From positions 85,045,052 to 85,109,051 of the forward strand of contig JAKTNV010000004.1 of the NCBI GenBank assembly GCA_022747635.1: a stretch of 64,000 nucleotides of DNA, in the 5' to 3' direction. Below are positions 1 through 12,809 of this stretch, in pieces. The translations under genes were made by a program, and so were the position numbers. The notes below the pieces were generated by a model. That model worked only from the letters and a program-made list of their open reading frames with translations. It searched no databases and had not been told where the DNA came from. Origin of the DNA: Hetaerina americana. Its lineage: Eukaryota > Arthropoda > Insecta > Odonata > Calopterygidae. Position 1 is the first letter of the stretch. Every line of letters starts with the position of its first letter.

Positions 1-3000
1 TATGGGTAAACAAAAGCGTTACTGGGGCTTGTGATCAGGATGAGATTCTTAATCCTGCGATAGAGACAAAAGCAGCATATTACAAAATACAGGGACCATT
101 AGGAAGCACATTCCAGGACTCATGCCGGCAAAAAGAATACAATAGTTATCGCATATTTATAAAATTGCAAATTCTCATGGTCAGGATATTTACACTTTTT
201 CCTCCACCGTAACTCGATTGACACGGCAGAAACATACATAGAAGCAGCGACTTTGACAATAAGAATTGCTTTTGGGGAAAAACTGAAAATGACTAACTGT
301 GATAGCACAATTTCTTGTAAATATATTCACCATTGAAACACCTAAATTGGGTCTTTTATTGTGGTCACTTGGCTGTTAATTGTGGTGCGAATATTCACTG
401 CAATAGTGGGCGAATGCGATTGTGATACTGGCTCCCATTCATTAGGGAAAAAAACGTTCTAAGTTCTTCGTGGAAACAGACTAATGAGATGACCAACGTT
501 GTTTGTTCAGACTGAGGAGACAGTTTCAGGGTAATTCTGTGAAACGTTCATGGCCATAAGAGGCCGCCTTCCCTGTATAAACCGGTCCCCAGGTAATTTA
601 CTGTCGATGGTACGAACGGGCGCCACATTAAACCAAAGAAAGTCAAAGCGGTATATTCTAATTTGACTTTCCTTTAAGTCCTGCAAGTGAAAGAAACAGT
701 GATAGCAAAGGGGTAGCGTCGGGTGGTAGTCCCTGTATGTTGCGATGACGAAGACAAACGAAAGGCGTATCACTTAACGTAGAAGTTCCATTACGATGGA
801 GAATCGTTACGCGATCTTTTAGAAACAAAATTAAATAGTTGTTTCCAACTGCATCAATTTGATATTTTATATTAGTTATCGTTACATGTGAATGCAAAAT
901 GCAAAGGGAATGAGAAGGAAGGGAGAAATGGGAAATAAAGAGAAAGATTGCACGAGTTTCCTTTTGCTGACCCAAAGAGGTATCGCGCACAGCTCGTTGG
1001 AACCCATTTTCCGGCATTCGTCAAAAGGTGAGGACGAAGGCCGATGGCCGGTCCATCACGTCCCTCCTGCAGGAACTGCAGAGAGGTACGTCCTACTGAT
1101 GCCATGTTACAGCGGTCCATTAAAACAGGAGTCCGCTGCCTTCAGAAAAAGTAAGTGGAAGGAACGTGAAGAAGGATGATTGATAATGGAACAGGAGGAA
1201 AGAGAGCGATGGGATGATTCAATATAACAAAATATTACGCACAAACCACATGTACGTAATACTTTCTTATATAAATATATTTTGAGGATTCAATTAATCT
1301 CAAAATATTTCACACCTGCACATTACCATGTTAAAATGGATAAGTGTGCCTGACACGAAGTGTATGTTATCTCTAAGTCAATGTCATACCCCAGTCACTT
1401 TAAATGTCGTGCCTAATTTGATCGCGTAAGACTCACTTTAATTCACCCCCCATTTCTCTAAGTGCGTTGGTTGCGTCCCTTAAGCCCCATCGGGGGCCCT
1501 ACCGCGAGGGTGGTGGCCTTGTCTCGAGCTAAGGGGGCTCCTACACACTGAACCTGGAGGGGAGGGTAGGGGAGGGGGAGGAGAGGAGACGATCCCTTAC
1601 CGTTTTTTTATCTGCAAGGTCCAACGGCGGCAGATCGTTCTCCATCGACGATCCCTCGGTGCACGCGCACACTACACTATTCACTAGGCACTATTCACGA
1701 AAAAAGCACCATAATGACCATGCACCACATACTATGACAGTCGGTGTCAGTATCACTGACACTAACACCGACACCATCGCCTCTCTCCAACATTCGCTGG
1801 GTCGTCGTGGCAGATTCCTTCCTCTTCACAGGAACTGGGAGGCTCCGTGTATGCAGGTGTGGTGATCACATGTTCTGTGGATTGTGTTACTCTAGGGCTT
1901 GAATTTTGAATGTTGATGGCGGCGTATGTTGATAGAACGGATGTTATCGGAGTGAAATGTGGAGACTGATGTGAAAGAAGCACAGTTAACACAAAAACAG
2001 ACTAATCTTAGTTCGTCTAGGTTTATTCGCCGACGATGAAACTATTTCTGCTACCTCAGATTTCAATTTCACGGAATCTGTGTAAGAAACTTTTAGTAAT
2101 GGAGATCTCGAACGTGCAGTAACTGCCGCTAATGCAGTATGGGCATTTTATGATGGAAATGCAATTGTCAATTTAGTAAGATAGCACCTCATGTGGCTTG
2201 TGTTAGACCGCGTGAGTACTCGCGACAAGGAGAACAGAATATCCATACATTGAATGAATGGTATATGCGTCTGGACGAGGACAGCGACAAGAACTGTGAT
2301 TGGCAGCGGAAAGATACGTCCGTGGAATATGGATTGTATGAGTAAGAGGCGCTGAATTCGGGATTAAATACGAGAAATGCGGGTACCAACGGGAGCAAAT
2401 TCCACATGGATCCACAGGAGTGCTTTGAAAATTGTCAATCATCGGAATATGGCATAAAGTGCGTTCATGATGATTTTTTGGAAAAGCAGAAAGCAGTTTC
2501 ACAATGTATTTTGCGAATGGATGTGGAGAAAGTTTCCACTTTTCGTTTTCCCAGTCATCTCATTAGAATCAAATAGTAAAGAATTATTCAGAATGAAAAT
2601 TCATCAACAGTTTTGCGTAGGCGAGAAGTTGAGACAGTCATTTGCATCCAATATGTGGTGTTAATTATTTATGACCCCAATAGGTTTTCTCTGAGCTTCA
2701 GGCAGGGCCATATCTAAACGGAACAACAGACTTTCCCAGGAAAGAATCAGTTATTTACCAAAGAAAACTTACAAAGAGACTACTCAAGGAAGGATATTTT
2801 ATTTGAAGATAAGGGAGTTTCAAAAACTAACCGTCATTTGTTCTTATTCGAAGCGAAATACACTAATGAACAAGCGACATTACGCAATTCACGGCACAAT
2901 GAAAAATAAAAACCACCTAGGAGGAATAAATCATTTCCGTGACCATTTTCAATGAATTCCAACAGGGTCAATTTAGGCTTCCAGCGTTGCACCTCAGCAA

Positions 3001-5160
3001 GAACGAGAGAGGCGGGCATCAGGTGGGAGGAGACGGGCGATACGGTAACGCGAGGGAAAATTCGGGGGTGGGAAAGTCTGACCGAGGGAAATCGGGTGAG
3101 CTCTAGGGAGAGGGGCATGGAGGAGGAGGCAGTTTTCACTGCGAAAACCATAGCGAACCGCTATAGTTATTGAAAAGCGAGATGTAATGATTGATTTGGC
3201 ACAAGTAATGTTCCGTCATAATGCTTTTCCGATATATAGGAGTGAATTGTGAATTTGGGGAATAAAATGAGCGAAAGAAAGTTAAGTTACAGATTGACCA
3301 TGAGGCAGAAGGAAGACTGAAATAATTCAGAGTTAATACAACACTGACCCCTTAAGATAGTCTGCACCAAATAACTAATAGAAATAATACGCCATTCACA
3401 CAAGATGGTGAGACAAACGGATGATTAATCTGATGAGAAATTACTTTCTAATAAAGGTTTGCCAATGTAAATGTAGACGCCGCAAACTGCTTCAATCGCG
3501 AAGGCATTGTATATTACGGACGGAACACTACGTAGCGAATAGCAGAGATTGTAAACGACTATGCGAGTGGGTCAAATTGCGAAGGAATTCGGAATACGCA
3601 GGGCATGTTCTGAGACCAACAGACACCCACCTTCTGAATCGTTAAATAAACGAACTACCAGCAACAAAAACTGTGCCACAATTGATCACTAGCAAACTCT
3701 TTATTCTGGACGCAGAATGAAATTCAGCAAGCGTGTACGATGTTATGTTAAAGAGGTTATTTCGGGCAGAATTTACGTAAAATTTGAACTGAACATTTGC
3801 AATTGAAAGAAAAGACATCAAAACCACTGGTTGTATGGAAGGAGACAATTCAGACGAGTACTATACAACTGGCAACAAAATAATGAATTTCAAACTTTTG
3901 ATAGGAAAAACCCTAGGTTGTGACGAATGTAAAATGTGGTAGTAGTGGGCTAGTGATTTGCTTCTCCTGAAACAAAAAAAATCACATTTTTAACAACGAA
4001 AAAAAAAATTGTTAAATATTCAGCCGATTTCAATTGGCTTAGTTAAATCATTATTATATTAGTTCCATCGGACAACTAAACTTTTCGAAGAGTTCTTTCG
4101 ACGAGCTACGTTTAACTCTGCATGCTATTTCATAAAGCTGATTCGAAATATTCATTCAATTGGAATAAGATAGCAGTTTGAGTACGTTTTATAGAAATAG
4201 TTTTTTTTTTCAAAGACTCAAAAGGACTTCTTTACCGCCGTGAAGAGTTTTCTCAACACGTGGTTGGACGAATATCGATCTAAATTATTCCAAGCGAATA
4301 TCATAATTCGGCAATTAAATAATCGACAAATGAATGGCTTACATCTTCCTCGATGGACGACGGCCCCTCCTCGTGCCCGGATGCAATGTACACGAAGACC
4401 CTGGACTTCGAAACCTGTGAGCTGACACGGACGACTTGCGGCACCGACCAAAATTGAAGTACGAAAGGACTAGACGGCTGGCCGCTCGCCTTTAAATAGG
4501 GAAGAGCTAGGGAAAGAGGGTGGGCGGGAGGGGATGAAGGATAAGGGAGGGCGAGTGAAAAACTAAAGGGGTGAGTGGTTTGAGGGGGAGAACATTTGGG
4601 GGAGGAGGATGCCCACTAGGATCGAGAGGAGAGCCGCACATGGGAGGAGGAGGAGGGTGGGTAACCGAACGCAAAGAGGGCAAGAGGTGAAGAAGGGATG
4701 AGGGATGAGGAGGTGGGCACTCATGAGGAGGAAGGAGAATCAAACAAATGCACCGAAGTCAGTGGCGAGGAGGCCGGTCGCGGTGAGGGTAGGAATGACC
4801 AGAGGAGAAGGGAGGGGGTGAAGGCGATGACTAATGATTGAATCGAAATGGCCGTCACGAGGGTCGAATGGGTGCCGCGGAAGAAGAGAGCACTCCCTCC
4901 GGCCCATCCAATAGGCCAGATCACGACCTTCCTGTCACCCCACGAGAGCACGGCTTGCGGTGACTCCGAACTCGCCGCGGGTTCGAATACCCTCGGCCCG
5001 TTCCATTTTCGCGGCCAACATTCCTATTAATCTTCATTAGTTTCATATCATTCATTGTAAGGCCTTGGTATGGATTTTGCGTAATATATAAGAATTGGAA
5101 GCTTTAATAAAACACAGAAAATTACAGGAAACCCGATTCGATAAAAGGTTATAATATTAG
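1..5160. other. Intergenic stretch, no gene recognised
   Basis: No reading frame here resembles a known family and no convincing splice-bounded exon was found. Two compositional islands stand out: a GC-rich patch at about 1440-1640, and a strongly purine-biased run on the plus strand at about 4495-4740 (many GGGAGG and GGAGGA units). A moderately GC-rich patch follows at about 4850-5030. The islands could be old promoter-like or repeat sequence, but nothing in them decides this. Confidence 0.5.
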
Positions 5161-5214
5161 ATATAATATTCTCTATAACATTCTTAAATTCAGCCTGCTG
5201 ATATTCCTTTCTTG

Positions 5215-5910
5215 TCCATCCAGTTAATGCGTCTCAATTCCATTTCCTAACCAGCCTTCCTTGCCTTTTTTGTTGAATCGGTCACTGCACTTCATAAAAA
5301 CTAATTTGTGATGAACATCCGCTCTCGGGAACCTGTGCAAATTGATCGCGCTGTTCCTAAATATTTGTCTAACCACAATATAATCTAACTGAAACCTTTC
5401 AGACTAACCCAGCATTTTACATATATACTTACGTCTTCTGGGGTGTCTAAACTAAGTGTTGGCAATAACTAAACACTGTCTCATGCAGAATTCGATTGCT
5501 TTCTCCCCGCGGTTATTCCACCTACCTAAACCGTAATAGCCTACCTCATATCCATCTTTCCCTGCGTCTACTGTTGCATTCTAATCTCCCATCACTTTAA
5601 AATACTTCCCTTCAGGAACACCCGCGATTATATCCTCTAACTAATCGTATACCCTATCGACTTCTTCCTCCTTTGATTGCTTGTTGATATATATGCATGA
5701 ACAATGACCGAGTTCGTCGGTTCTGCTTTTAATTTACCTGGGTAAAATTCTATCCGTTGCTTCCTCTTTTTTTACTACGATACTTCCTACCTTTTTATTC
5801 AATAAAATGGCAACCCCTCGTTGGCACTCATCCCCTATGCTGTATATTGCTCAATAACTGCTACTCCAGTAATCCCCACTAGCCTGCCATCTCACCTCAG
5901 AAGTTAGTAG
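5215..5910 (-). pseudogene. RTE-type non-LTR retrotransposon, endonuclease relic
   Basis: Read on the minus strand, this stretch is a decayed apurinic/apyrimidinic-type endonuclease domain of an RTE-clade element, the type often mislabelled craniofacial development protein 2-like. Recognisable blocks in order are GVAILLNKKV, the TDRILP block, EEEVDRVYD, the catalytic VMGD segment, EVGYYGLGRWN and QLDYIVV. In the live enzyme this domain nicks target DNA for target-primed reverse transcription. Several in-frame stops break it and no reverse transcriptase follows. The same endonuclease region recurs on the minus strand at about 58050-58620, which supports family membership. Confidence 0.7.
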
Positions 5911-5947
5911 CCATAAATCACATAAATAAAATGCGTAGACTCGATTA

Positions 5948-7005
5948 AATACCAAGGCGTCACCCTCACTCACGACCTCACCTCGGTGAAACACATACGG
6001 GAAATATGTGGACAAGCAAACAAAAATTTAGTATTTATTAGAAAAGTACTTGGTGTATGTGATGGAAAGGTCAAAGAAAAATGTTATCTTTCGCTGGTTA
6101 GGCCTCATTTAGAATATGCTGCCAGTATATGGGATCCTCGCGAAGTTGAATTAAATGCCGAATTGGACCGTATGCAGCGTAGAGGAGCTGGATATGTACA
6201 CTGTTTTTGTGATAATCAAAGTAGCGTATCCAAAATATTAGAGCAGCTAGGCTGGAAATCAATCACCCCTATTGGACTTCGGTGGGAGAGATCATTTCAA
6301 TTAAATTAGAGAGTTGATGGGTTCTTCTCTGAAGATGCCGTTTGTGTTTGTGATTGACGGGTCTCTGCCATAGGAGGGATCCTTGTAAACCCTGAACGAC
6401 GGAGTGAGTGCGATTTACGAAGGTATCACACACATGGGTGATAAAATGATTGCTTGTTTACGTAAGCCCTTTCTGTTTCCTTCCATCCGTTTTATAATTT
6501 GGTATTCATCTGTATGATTGATCGGTCACTGGCATAGGAGAGATCCTTGTAAATCCTGAGTGTGCGGATGAATGCGATTCACGAGAGTGACTGTTATTCC
6601 TTAAAACACCCTAATGATTTTTTGTAGAGTGGTTGTAAGTTTGTTTTGATTTTTAACCATTTATTTTGCCTTTTTGGTGTGTGATTGAGGTATACGTGGG
6701 CCAGTGTTTCTTATACACACCCTAGTAACCTAGTGTTTGTGTGTTCTCTATCTTTCCCCCTACTTGTAACTTTGATTTATTCCTCCCCTTTACAACCTAG
6801 TACCAATCAAGTTTACGGTCTCGGTTATCTCGTTGCCATTGCTCCACGACCGTAGGTAAGCTCATTATATATATAAAAAATTAGAGAGATCAAGTGCAGA
6901 ATAGATAGATTTAAGATGTATTTTTACCACGAACGAACAGGGATCAGAATATCATTGTCCGACCGCAGTGACATTTCTTCGTCAATACTAGCATTCAGGT
7001 TTACC
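5948..7005 (+). pseudogene. Jockey/CR1-type reverse transcriptase C-terminal relic, split by an insertion
   Basis: The plus strand encodes the region just after the reverse transcriptase core of a Jockey/CR1-type non-LTR element: YQGVTLTHDL, then KHIREICGQANK, then YLSLVRPHLEYAASIWDP and LDRMQRRGA. These are hallmark blocks of that region. The frame ends at a TAG at 6307-6309. A 564-bp insertion splits the element between 6313 and 6878. The 3' part resumes at 6878 and matches two uninterrupted relatives in this window, at 22760-22965 (+) and 41505-42265 (-). The copy is 5'-truncated and non-functional. Confidence 0.75.
6314..6877 (+). mobile_element. 564-bp retroposon-like insertion with 11-bp target-site duplication
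   Basis: The sequence AAATTAGAGAG occurs at 6303-6313 and again at 6878-6888, directly flanking this segment. The host element reads straight through the junction in two other copies here. The insert ends in an A/T-rich tail (about 6865-6877), which fits target-primed insertion in the plus orientation. It contains two diverged 69-bp direct repeats (6352-6420 and 6516-6584). No protein domain and no clear tRNA-type A or B box was seen, so it may be a SINE with an unusual head or a 5'-truncated 3' UTR of a longer element. Confidence 0.65.
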
Positions 7006-7009
7006 TAAT

Positions 7010-8540
7010 TCTTGTTCCCAGGCTGAAAAGTATGCGCCTTGAGTCTTCGAGATGGCTGGGCGCCTCTTAGGTACAAAAATCACGACTTAAATGATGAACA
7101 GAGAATTTCCTCCTCCGCAGAAGAAATTTAGACCTCGACGATAAATTAAAAGGTGATATACCTGTAGGGATATTCTAGACGTGGTAACCTTAACGCTATA
7201 AAGCAGATTAAATGAAATAAAACGTTTTGAGTAAAAAATTACAATAACAAATTAAGGTAATTACCTTAATGCCATCAATCATCTCTAGTTAAGACAACAG
7301 TACAGTGTTGTCGAGAAAGTAAAGATTTTGTAATTAGATATACTTAGATATATGGATTAAATATGCCAGCATAACTTAGCATGTAAATAAGCCTACGATG
7401 CCTAATTGAACCTCTCACCCGCAAGAGAATGGCTTCAATGGCCAAATTCCTGGAGAATTACGATAGAAGATGAGATTCAGTTGACTCATCACACTTCCGA
7501 GGCGGGATTGGCAATGCTGTTTCACCTGTGCCTCGACCATCCCACCCTCCCAGTCACATACAAGGTGCCATTCCCTTATGTAATAAACTCAAAAGAAAAC
7601 TAAGGAAATATTCAGCTTCACACTATCAACTGAGGAATAGTAGTTGCCAACACATTTATTTTACCGAGTTCCACAGATGAAACTTTCCTTATAGCAATTT
7701 ATCACCAATTCAATTGGAACCTGCAAATTATTTTCCGGATCGCGAGGCATTAGCATCATCATTGGCCTCATTTCCGTACACGCATGTTGCGGCAATTATT
7801 TGTATAGTCGTGGGCTAACAATACGACCCAAGTCTGGATTCATTGAATGGTCACACAAAGGCTCACTTGATCACGCGTGTGCATTTCTGGAGCGGCACGC
7901 TATTGCGGCGTTGGTTGGCGGTCTTGGAGGCAGTTGTATACTCGGCACTCAAGCTTTCGGCGAGGAAGGGAGCGGTTAACTGCTGGTCTCCAGGGCGCTC
8001 TAATGCAAAGCCCCGCGAAGATACGCGAAATGCGCACTATCGGAATTGAATTGGTCTAAAAATTCCCTCCGCCTCCTTTTCCATCGTCCCAATTCGATTT
8101 CACTCACTCTTGTGCGAAGTCTCCTACGCAATAAAACCCCCTCCCCCGCCTTCCCCTTAGAATTCCCTCCTTACGACAAGCACTTGGTCTCGCCAATTCG
8201 CTTGGAGAGCCGGGATGAGCCAGCCGATCGAAGTGGATGGATTCGCCGCTATCCCGGAGTTCGTGGAACCCGCGAGTGCGTATCGTCCAGATATTAAGTT
8301 TAAGCGGTCGAAGTGACGGGAAGATCTATATTATTGGTGAGTGGTGATTAACTACAAGCCTATGTGCATAAAAAACAGTGGTAGATAAGGCTTCCTCATT
8401 ACGGTATTCAGTGGAACAAGTTTCTAATTGTAGGGCTTCGATTATCTAGATCTTCGGGTCACTTTTCAAAATTGACGGTGTCATATTGGTACGTATGTAG
8501 TCAGTCTACAAAAATTTTACACTGGTATGCGGTAAATCCG
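7010..8540. other. No gene recognised; CpG-rich patch at about 7830-8300
   Basis: The first half is AT-rich and featureless. The second half is richer in C, G and CpG, as a promoter or first exon region might be. The overlapping short frames there (about 7840-8300) show no family resemblance, so no gene is called. Confidence 0.4.
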
Positions 8541-8544
8541 ATCT

Positions 8545-9236
8545 TCAGCTCGGATCAACTAATCGTATACTCAATTGCAGTCGGTTATTGTCCTGGGGAT
8601 GTATTAATGTTGTTCCCGTAATTTTCATCACTGGGGATCGGTATGGTGCGATGGGTAACGTACTGGCTTCCCACCCGGATGGTCCTAGTTTGACTCCTAG
8701 ATGCTGCAGGCACTTCTCAGTGGTGTCTCGACCCATACTAAGAAGGTGGTTTGTGGAGAGCACCATGAGTGAGTACACCGTCCGTCGTTTGGGACGTAAA
8801 AGCACGGACCCCTTAGCGCCTTTCGTTAAGACTGGACTACTGCCGACATCCGTTTTCTTTTTCACCCTTCCTCCTTTCTCATCCACCCCTATTGGCGTTA
8901 ATGACCTCGGCTTTCGACCACCTCCCCTAAAACTACACATATTGACGAACCTCGGCAATACTGAGTTTCCAATCACGGCTGTGGTAGCTTCCAATTCTAT
9001 GTGCAAACACATTGAAATTTCGATTTGCGCATCTAATTCTTCGTCATTGTAGACGCTCCACGATTTATAATCTGATTACCTTCTGGGCTACCCTCTCGCT
9101 TCGCAAATGATTCTAAATCTAGAGGGGGTGTAGATTTGATCGCGGGTTCAGTGGTTAAAAATTCAACCTGAATTTTGTAGTTCATTCTTTCGTACGCGAC
9201 GGTGGCACCCTGATTAATATCGCTTTCGCTGTCCAC
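8545..9236 (-). pseudogene. Unidentified minus-strand ORF pair, possibly a decayed retroelement ORF1
   Basis: Two minus-strand frames lie end to end and slightly out of frame: 67 codons at 9236-9033, then 155 codons at 9012-8545. The second has a central basic stretch (VKKKTDVG, LLRPKRRTVY) and then a segment with GRDTTEKCLQHLGVKLG. That loosely recalls the small RNA-binding fold in ORF1 proteins of some non-LTR elements. This resemblance is weak. The plus strand over the same bases is also open for 154 codons, so strand and coding status are uncertain. No partner endonuclease or reverse transcriptase lies next to it. Confidence 0.3.
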
Positions 9237-9239
9237 AGA

Positions 9240-11150
9240 GACTGTGCGCTCAAATTTAGAGTAAGGTTTGCGAGCGACTGAAATGTATTTCTGAGGAATC
9301 TTTATAAGGAAAACAAAGAAACTGTCCCGGCGCTATGGAGCCCGGTGAAAAAACCCATCAATTACTTAATTGTCAGTCATAGAAAAATGTAATTTTGAAG
9401 TTTCTTTCTTTGCAGATACGCTTCAGATGAGGTCACTCCTAGACTGAAACATTTCATGCTTCCTTCTTCTTTTCATCAAAGGCCTATTGCAGGAAAATCG
9501 CCTAAAAAAATGTCCACTTGCCGCTGGTAGGGACCACAGGCCTGTGTATGGGTAAAATCTTAAAGCTTAAGGTTGATCTGGCTCGCCCAAGGTAATTTGC
9601 AAAATATTTTCACTCACTTCCCGATTATTGTAAGTACGATGATGAATAATTTATATTTCGTCTTAGCAAGTGGAAATGGTGTAACCGTTGACACTGTAAC
9701 GGAGCCGATATTAAAATATTACTACGCATTTTCCACAAAACTTTAAATTTGCGACAGCTAGTTTCAATGAAAATTCTAATCCTTGGGTACCTTAAGATGA
9801 CGCCTGTGTATTGAAATTAGATGTAGCAAATAAACGTTTTGTGGGAAATACATCGTGTTCTCCTTTCATTCAAAAATAAATCTCCACGCAATCAAGCCTG
9901 ATTTGGAATGTATTAAAGGGGAGAATGTTAGTCAAGACAGGTGACTGTAGGAATATACTAGGGATGTAGGCGGAATGAAGGGAGTTAGAATGAATGTGGA
10001 ACAGAAGAATTTATTGTAGTGCGTGGTGTCGGGTATTCTTTTTTGGCAAGGTTAAGTAAAGTGGCTGTATTTCAGTGAGTTTCCAATACCAACTTCAAAC
10101 TTTTATGTACCGATGAACTCGTATGTTATTTAAGTGTTTCATTATTTATTAATATTAGTTAAAAGTATGTTTTACCTTTCATTGTGAAATATTTTACCTA
10201 ATTAATAAATCATTCCATTCCACAATGTAAAGTTAATTGTAAAATATAGCCCCAATTTCTGGTGTGGGCAAAAGATTTTAAAAGACCAATTCTTAAATGT
10301 GTGGTGTCTGCCAAATCAAGTGAGTTTTTTGTGAATGTTTTGCAGTAATATGACTAGGAAATTTCAGTTTATGGCACATAAGGTGCAATTACAGATTCGA
10401 ATTAGCTTTTTTTTGAGTCGAGTAGCCCATGATGAAAGCATCACACCTTTGGAACAACAAACCAAGAAGTAATCAAAAAGCCCAATTTATATTGATCTCA
10501 GTGATGCAGGATGATTGATATCTTATTATTTATTGAAAAAAAGCCATTTTTCATATTTCATCAATAAATTAACATTATCTTATGACAGAAATTTAGTATC
10601 CAATAATGTCTGCTGAGAGGTGTGGTAGCCAAGGGATGAGATAATAATAATTTAACTCTGAATGGCCAGGCCTAATTCCTGGTGGCTTGAAAAATTCCCA
10701 GCTTCACCATAATTCTTTTATTTTTAGGGCACTCGACATGCAAACCAGAGGAGGCCCCAGGAAATGAACTGTCTGCTCTCAATTCCCTTAATTTTGGCAT
10801 GAAGCCCTAATTTGAAAAAAACACCTTTGCAAGCGGGGACGAGGTATTTTGTTAAACTTTTTAATCCCACATGTCTTATGCCTTTGAGAGGCGAGCTGCT
10901 CTCTCATACAATATTTAAATATATCAATCTTTGTGCTGATCACTGTGGTTACTCTTGTTTAATCATTTGGTTAGTTTCATTTATAAATTGTTTTCAAATT
11001 AGACTTCAAATATCATGATTTGGATGAAACCATAGTACATACTAAGCTTATGCTGACAGGGATGTTATTTTCATTTTACCACACAACATTAATAAACTCG
11101 TAGGTTGGATTTGATATACCTCGCCTGGTATCAGGTTGAATTTTATGGGA
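9240..11150. other. AT-rich intergenic or intronic sequence
   Basis: No gene is called. An exon-like segment with good splice sites at 9416-9526 (+) was considered and rejected because no phase partner was found. Confidence 0.4.
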
Positions 11151-11159
11151 CATTATCTA

Positions 11160-11370
11160 ATCAACAGGGTAAAAATGGGGGCCAGGTCGTTTTCCTGTGC
11201 CACTTAGTGGTTTCCCCAGAAGATCGGGTAACCAAAAAATCCCACAGCATGGATAAAGGGCAGAGTCATAAGAGGCATCATTCTGAATCAAATCCAGGCC
11301 CCAAGGGAAGTAAACCAACACACTACCCATTGGACAACCACACCCCCTGCATAGTTAGTGTGTAATATAT
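11160..11370 (-). mobile_element. tRNA-derived SINE (copy 1)
   Basis: On the minus strand an A-box-like TGGTTGTCCAATGGGTAGTG (about 11323-11345) is followed by a B-box-like GGATTTGATTC (11284-11294) at tRNA-like spacing, but without tRNA acceptor stem pairing. The B box looks like GGATTCGATTC with its CpG lost. The body after the B box shares several blocks with the copy at about 16640-16830, which marks them as one SINE family. Confidence 0.55.
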
Positions 11371-12579
11371 TTTTAAATTAGTAAAACCATATTAAAATAA
11401 TTTCAGTAATATCAGAATTAGCTTTAATTTCTCATGTTAATTTAACAAAAGTATTATTACACACAGTAAATGTTATGCCAAGGACTAGATGACTTTCTCT
11501 AGGAGGACACTGAAAGGATATTAAGTGAGGAACCAGGAACTAGATGAATATTAAGCAAGGTAGATGTTATGATTGGTAAGTAGCGAGACATTCTGTTCTA
11601 TTCACCCTCACTGTTTTCCCACCTCTCCTGCCTTGGACTCGCCCAACCCATTCTCCCATAATTTCATTCTGTCCTTATTCTCATTTCCCAATCTTCTCCA
11701 TTCCTTGGTTCACATTTGGTCACCTTTTTGGGATGTATAGCTCACATGGGCAGGTGAGGAGTGTTGAATGGGAGGCTAGGCAGTGGTTGGACCTCTTTAG
11801 AAAAAACAATGAATCCATCAATTAGTCTGTGAAAACATTTTTTGAACTTAATTATTTCACCAAGTGATTTTCCATGAAATTAACATATTTGATACAGAAA
11901 AATCTACCTTGTTCCATATTTCATTGTACCCCTTCTCCCTTTTCTTGAGAGGAAATAGATGCCTTTGTTATTTTAACTTAATCTCATAATTTGGCATTCA
12001 TGTGACAATATTTAAAAAATTTTAAATCTTTGAAATATAAATGCTGTAAAAAAATTCATTTGATCAACATGCTCAAACATTTAATTATTTGCATTGTAGA
12101 TTCAAATTTCTTACATGGTATTTATGTGTGATGATCTGAAGTAATTCATTACAGCAAGCCATTCATAACCACTGTTTATCCGAGATACATTCATTTAAAG
12201 GTGTTTTACCCATCAGTTTTAAAGGAATGAATAAAATGTTGAAATAAAGTGAAGCAGGAGCAGTTTTTAATCAAATAAGTTCCAATAAATTGTCATGGAG
12301 GAATTGCATCAGCATCACTAAAACACCAGTTGTGTGAAATCCATTTGTTTTAAATAATGGCTAAAGTCCTATATTTCACTGTGGTTATATGTATGGATTT
12401 CAAGCAAGTTTATTTTTTTATTTTCAAAAGGGCACCAATCTTGCAATGTTAATTTAGCAAATATTTCTTAAGCCCTGTTGAAAACACAAGTATTTATACA
12501 TTTGCTTAAGACATCCTAAAAGTAGTTTAAAAAAACCACATCAACTTAACATTCATAATCATATTTCCATTTTTTTCAG

Positions 12580-12608
12580 TCAGGTCTTCCATTGGATGCT
12601 AATGCCAG
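12580..12608 (+). CDS. 29-nt candidate micro-exon of an unidentified gene
   Basis: A strong acceptor (pyrimidine run ending TTTTTTTCAG at 12579) and a good donor (CAG then GTGAGA at 12609) bound 29 bases. Read in phase 0 they give SGLPLDANA plus two bases (AG). Those two bases join in phase to the terminal exon at 18641, where AG+T makes Ser and the join reads NASDPIDVNG. The upstream exon was not found. The pairing is inferred from splice signals and phase only. Confidence 0.4.
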
Positions 12609-12693
12609 GTGAGAAGAGAAGCATCCATTGGAATCAAGGTTGATCAGCGAGCTTTCTCAATGGAAGGAAATAAGGAACGAAGGTGCATCTTAC

Positions 12694-12803
12694 CTTGCTG
12701 GTGCCAATTTTGACAGTGCCATCAGGATCTAAAAAAGTGCACTTCATGTCGGTGTCAGCCTTAAATGAGGCCTCTGAATAGACTGCAACTCCTCCACCGC
12801 TGA
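12694..12803 (-). CDS. Candidate 110-nt internal exon on the minus strand, unidentified protein
   Basis: On the minus strand a pyrimidine-rich tract ending CGAAG leads into an open segment that ends with AAG and then GTAAGA, a good donor. The first two bases complete a codon and 36 codons follow, ending in phase 0. They read SGGGVAVYSEASFKA, then DMKCTFLDPDGTVKIGTSK. Composition is protein-like and GC is higher than in the flanks. I do not recognise the family and found neither neighbouring exon. It sits 85 bp from the plus-strand micro-exon at 12580-12608, so at least one of the two gene models may be wrong, or the genes interleave. Confidence 0.35.
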
Positions 12804-12809
12804 CTTCGT

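Noticed and set aside
4495..4740. A purine-rich run as a possible coding or quadruplex element
   Set aside because: The frames are low-complexity and no regular G-tract spacing was established. It is kept only as a compositional note.
9416..9526. A plus-strand segment with good acceptor and donor and an open frame (YASDEVTPRLKHFMLPSSF)
   Set aside because: It ends with two leftover bases, which does not fit the phase-0 start of the 12580-12608 exon. No neighbouring exon or family match was found.
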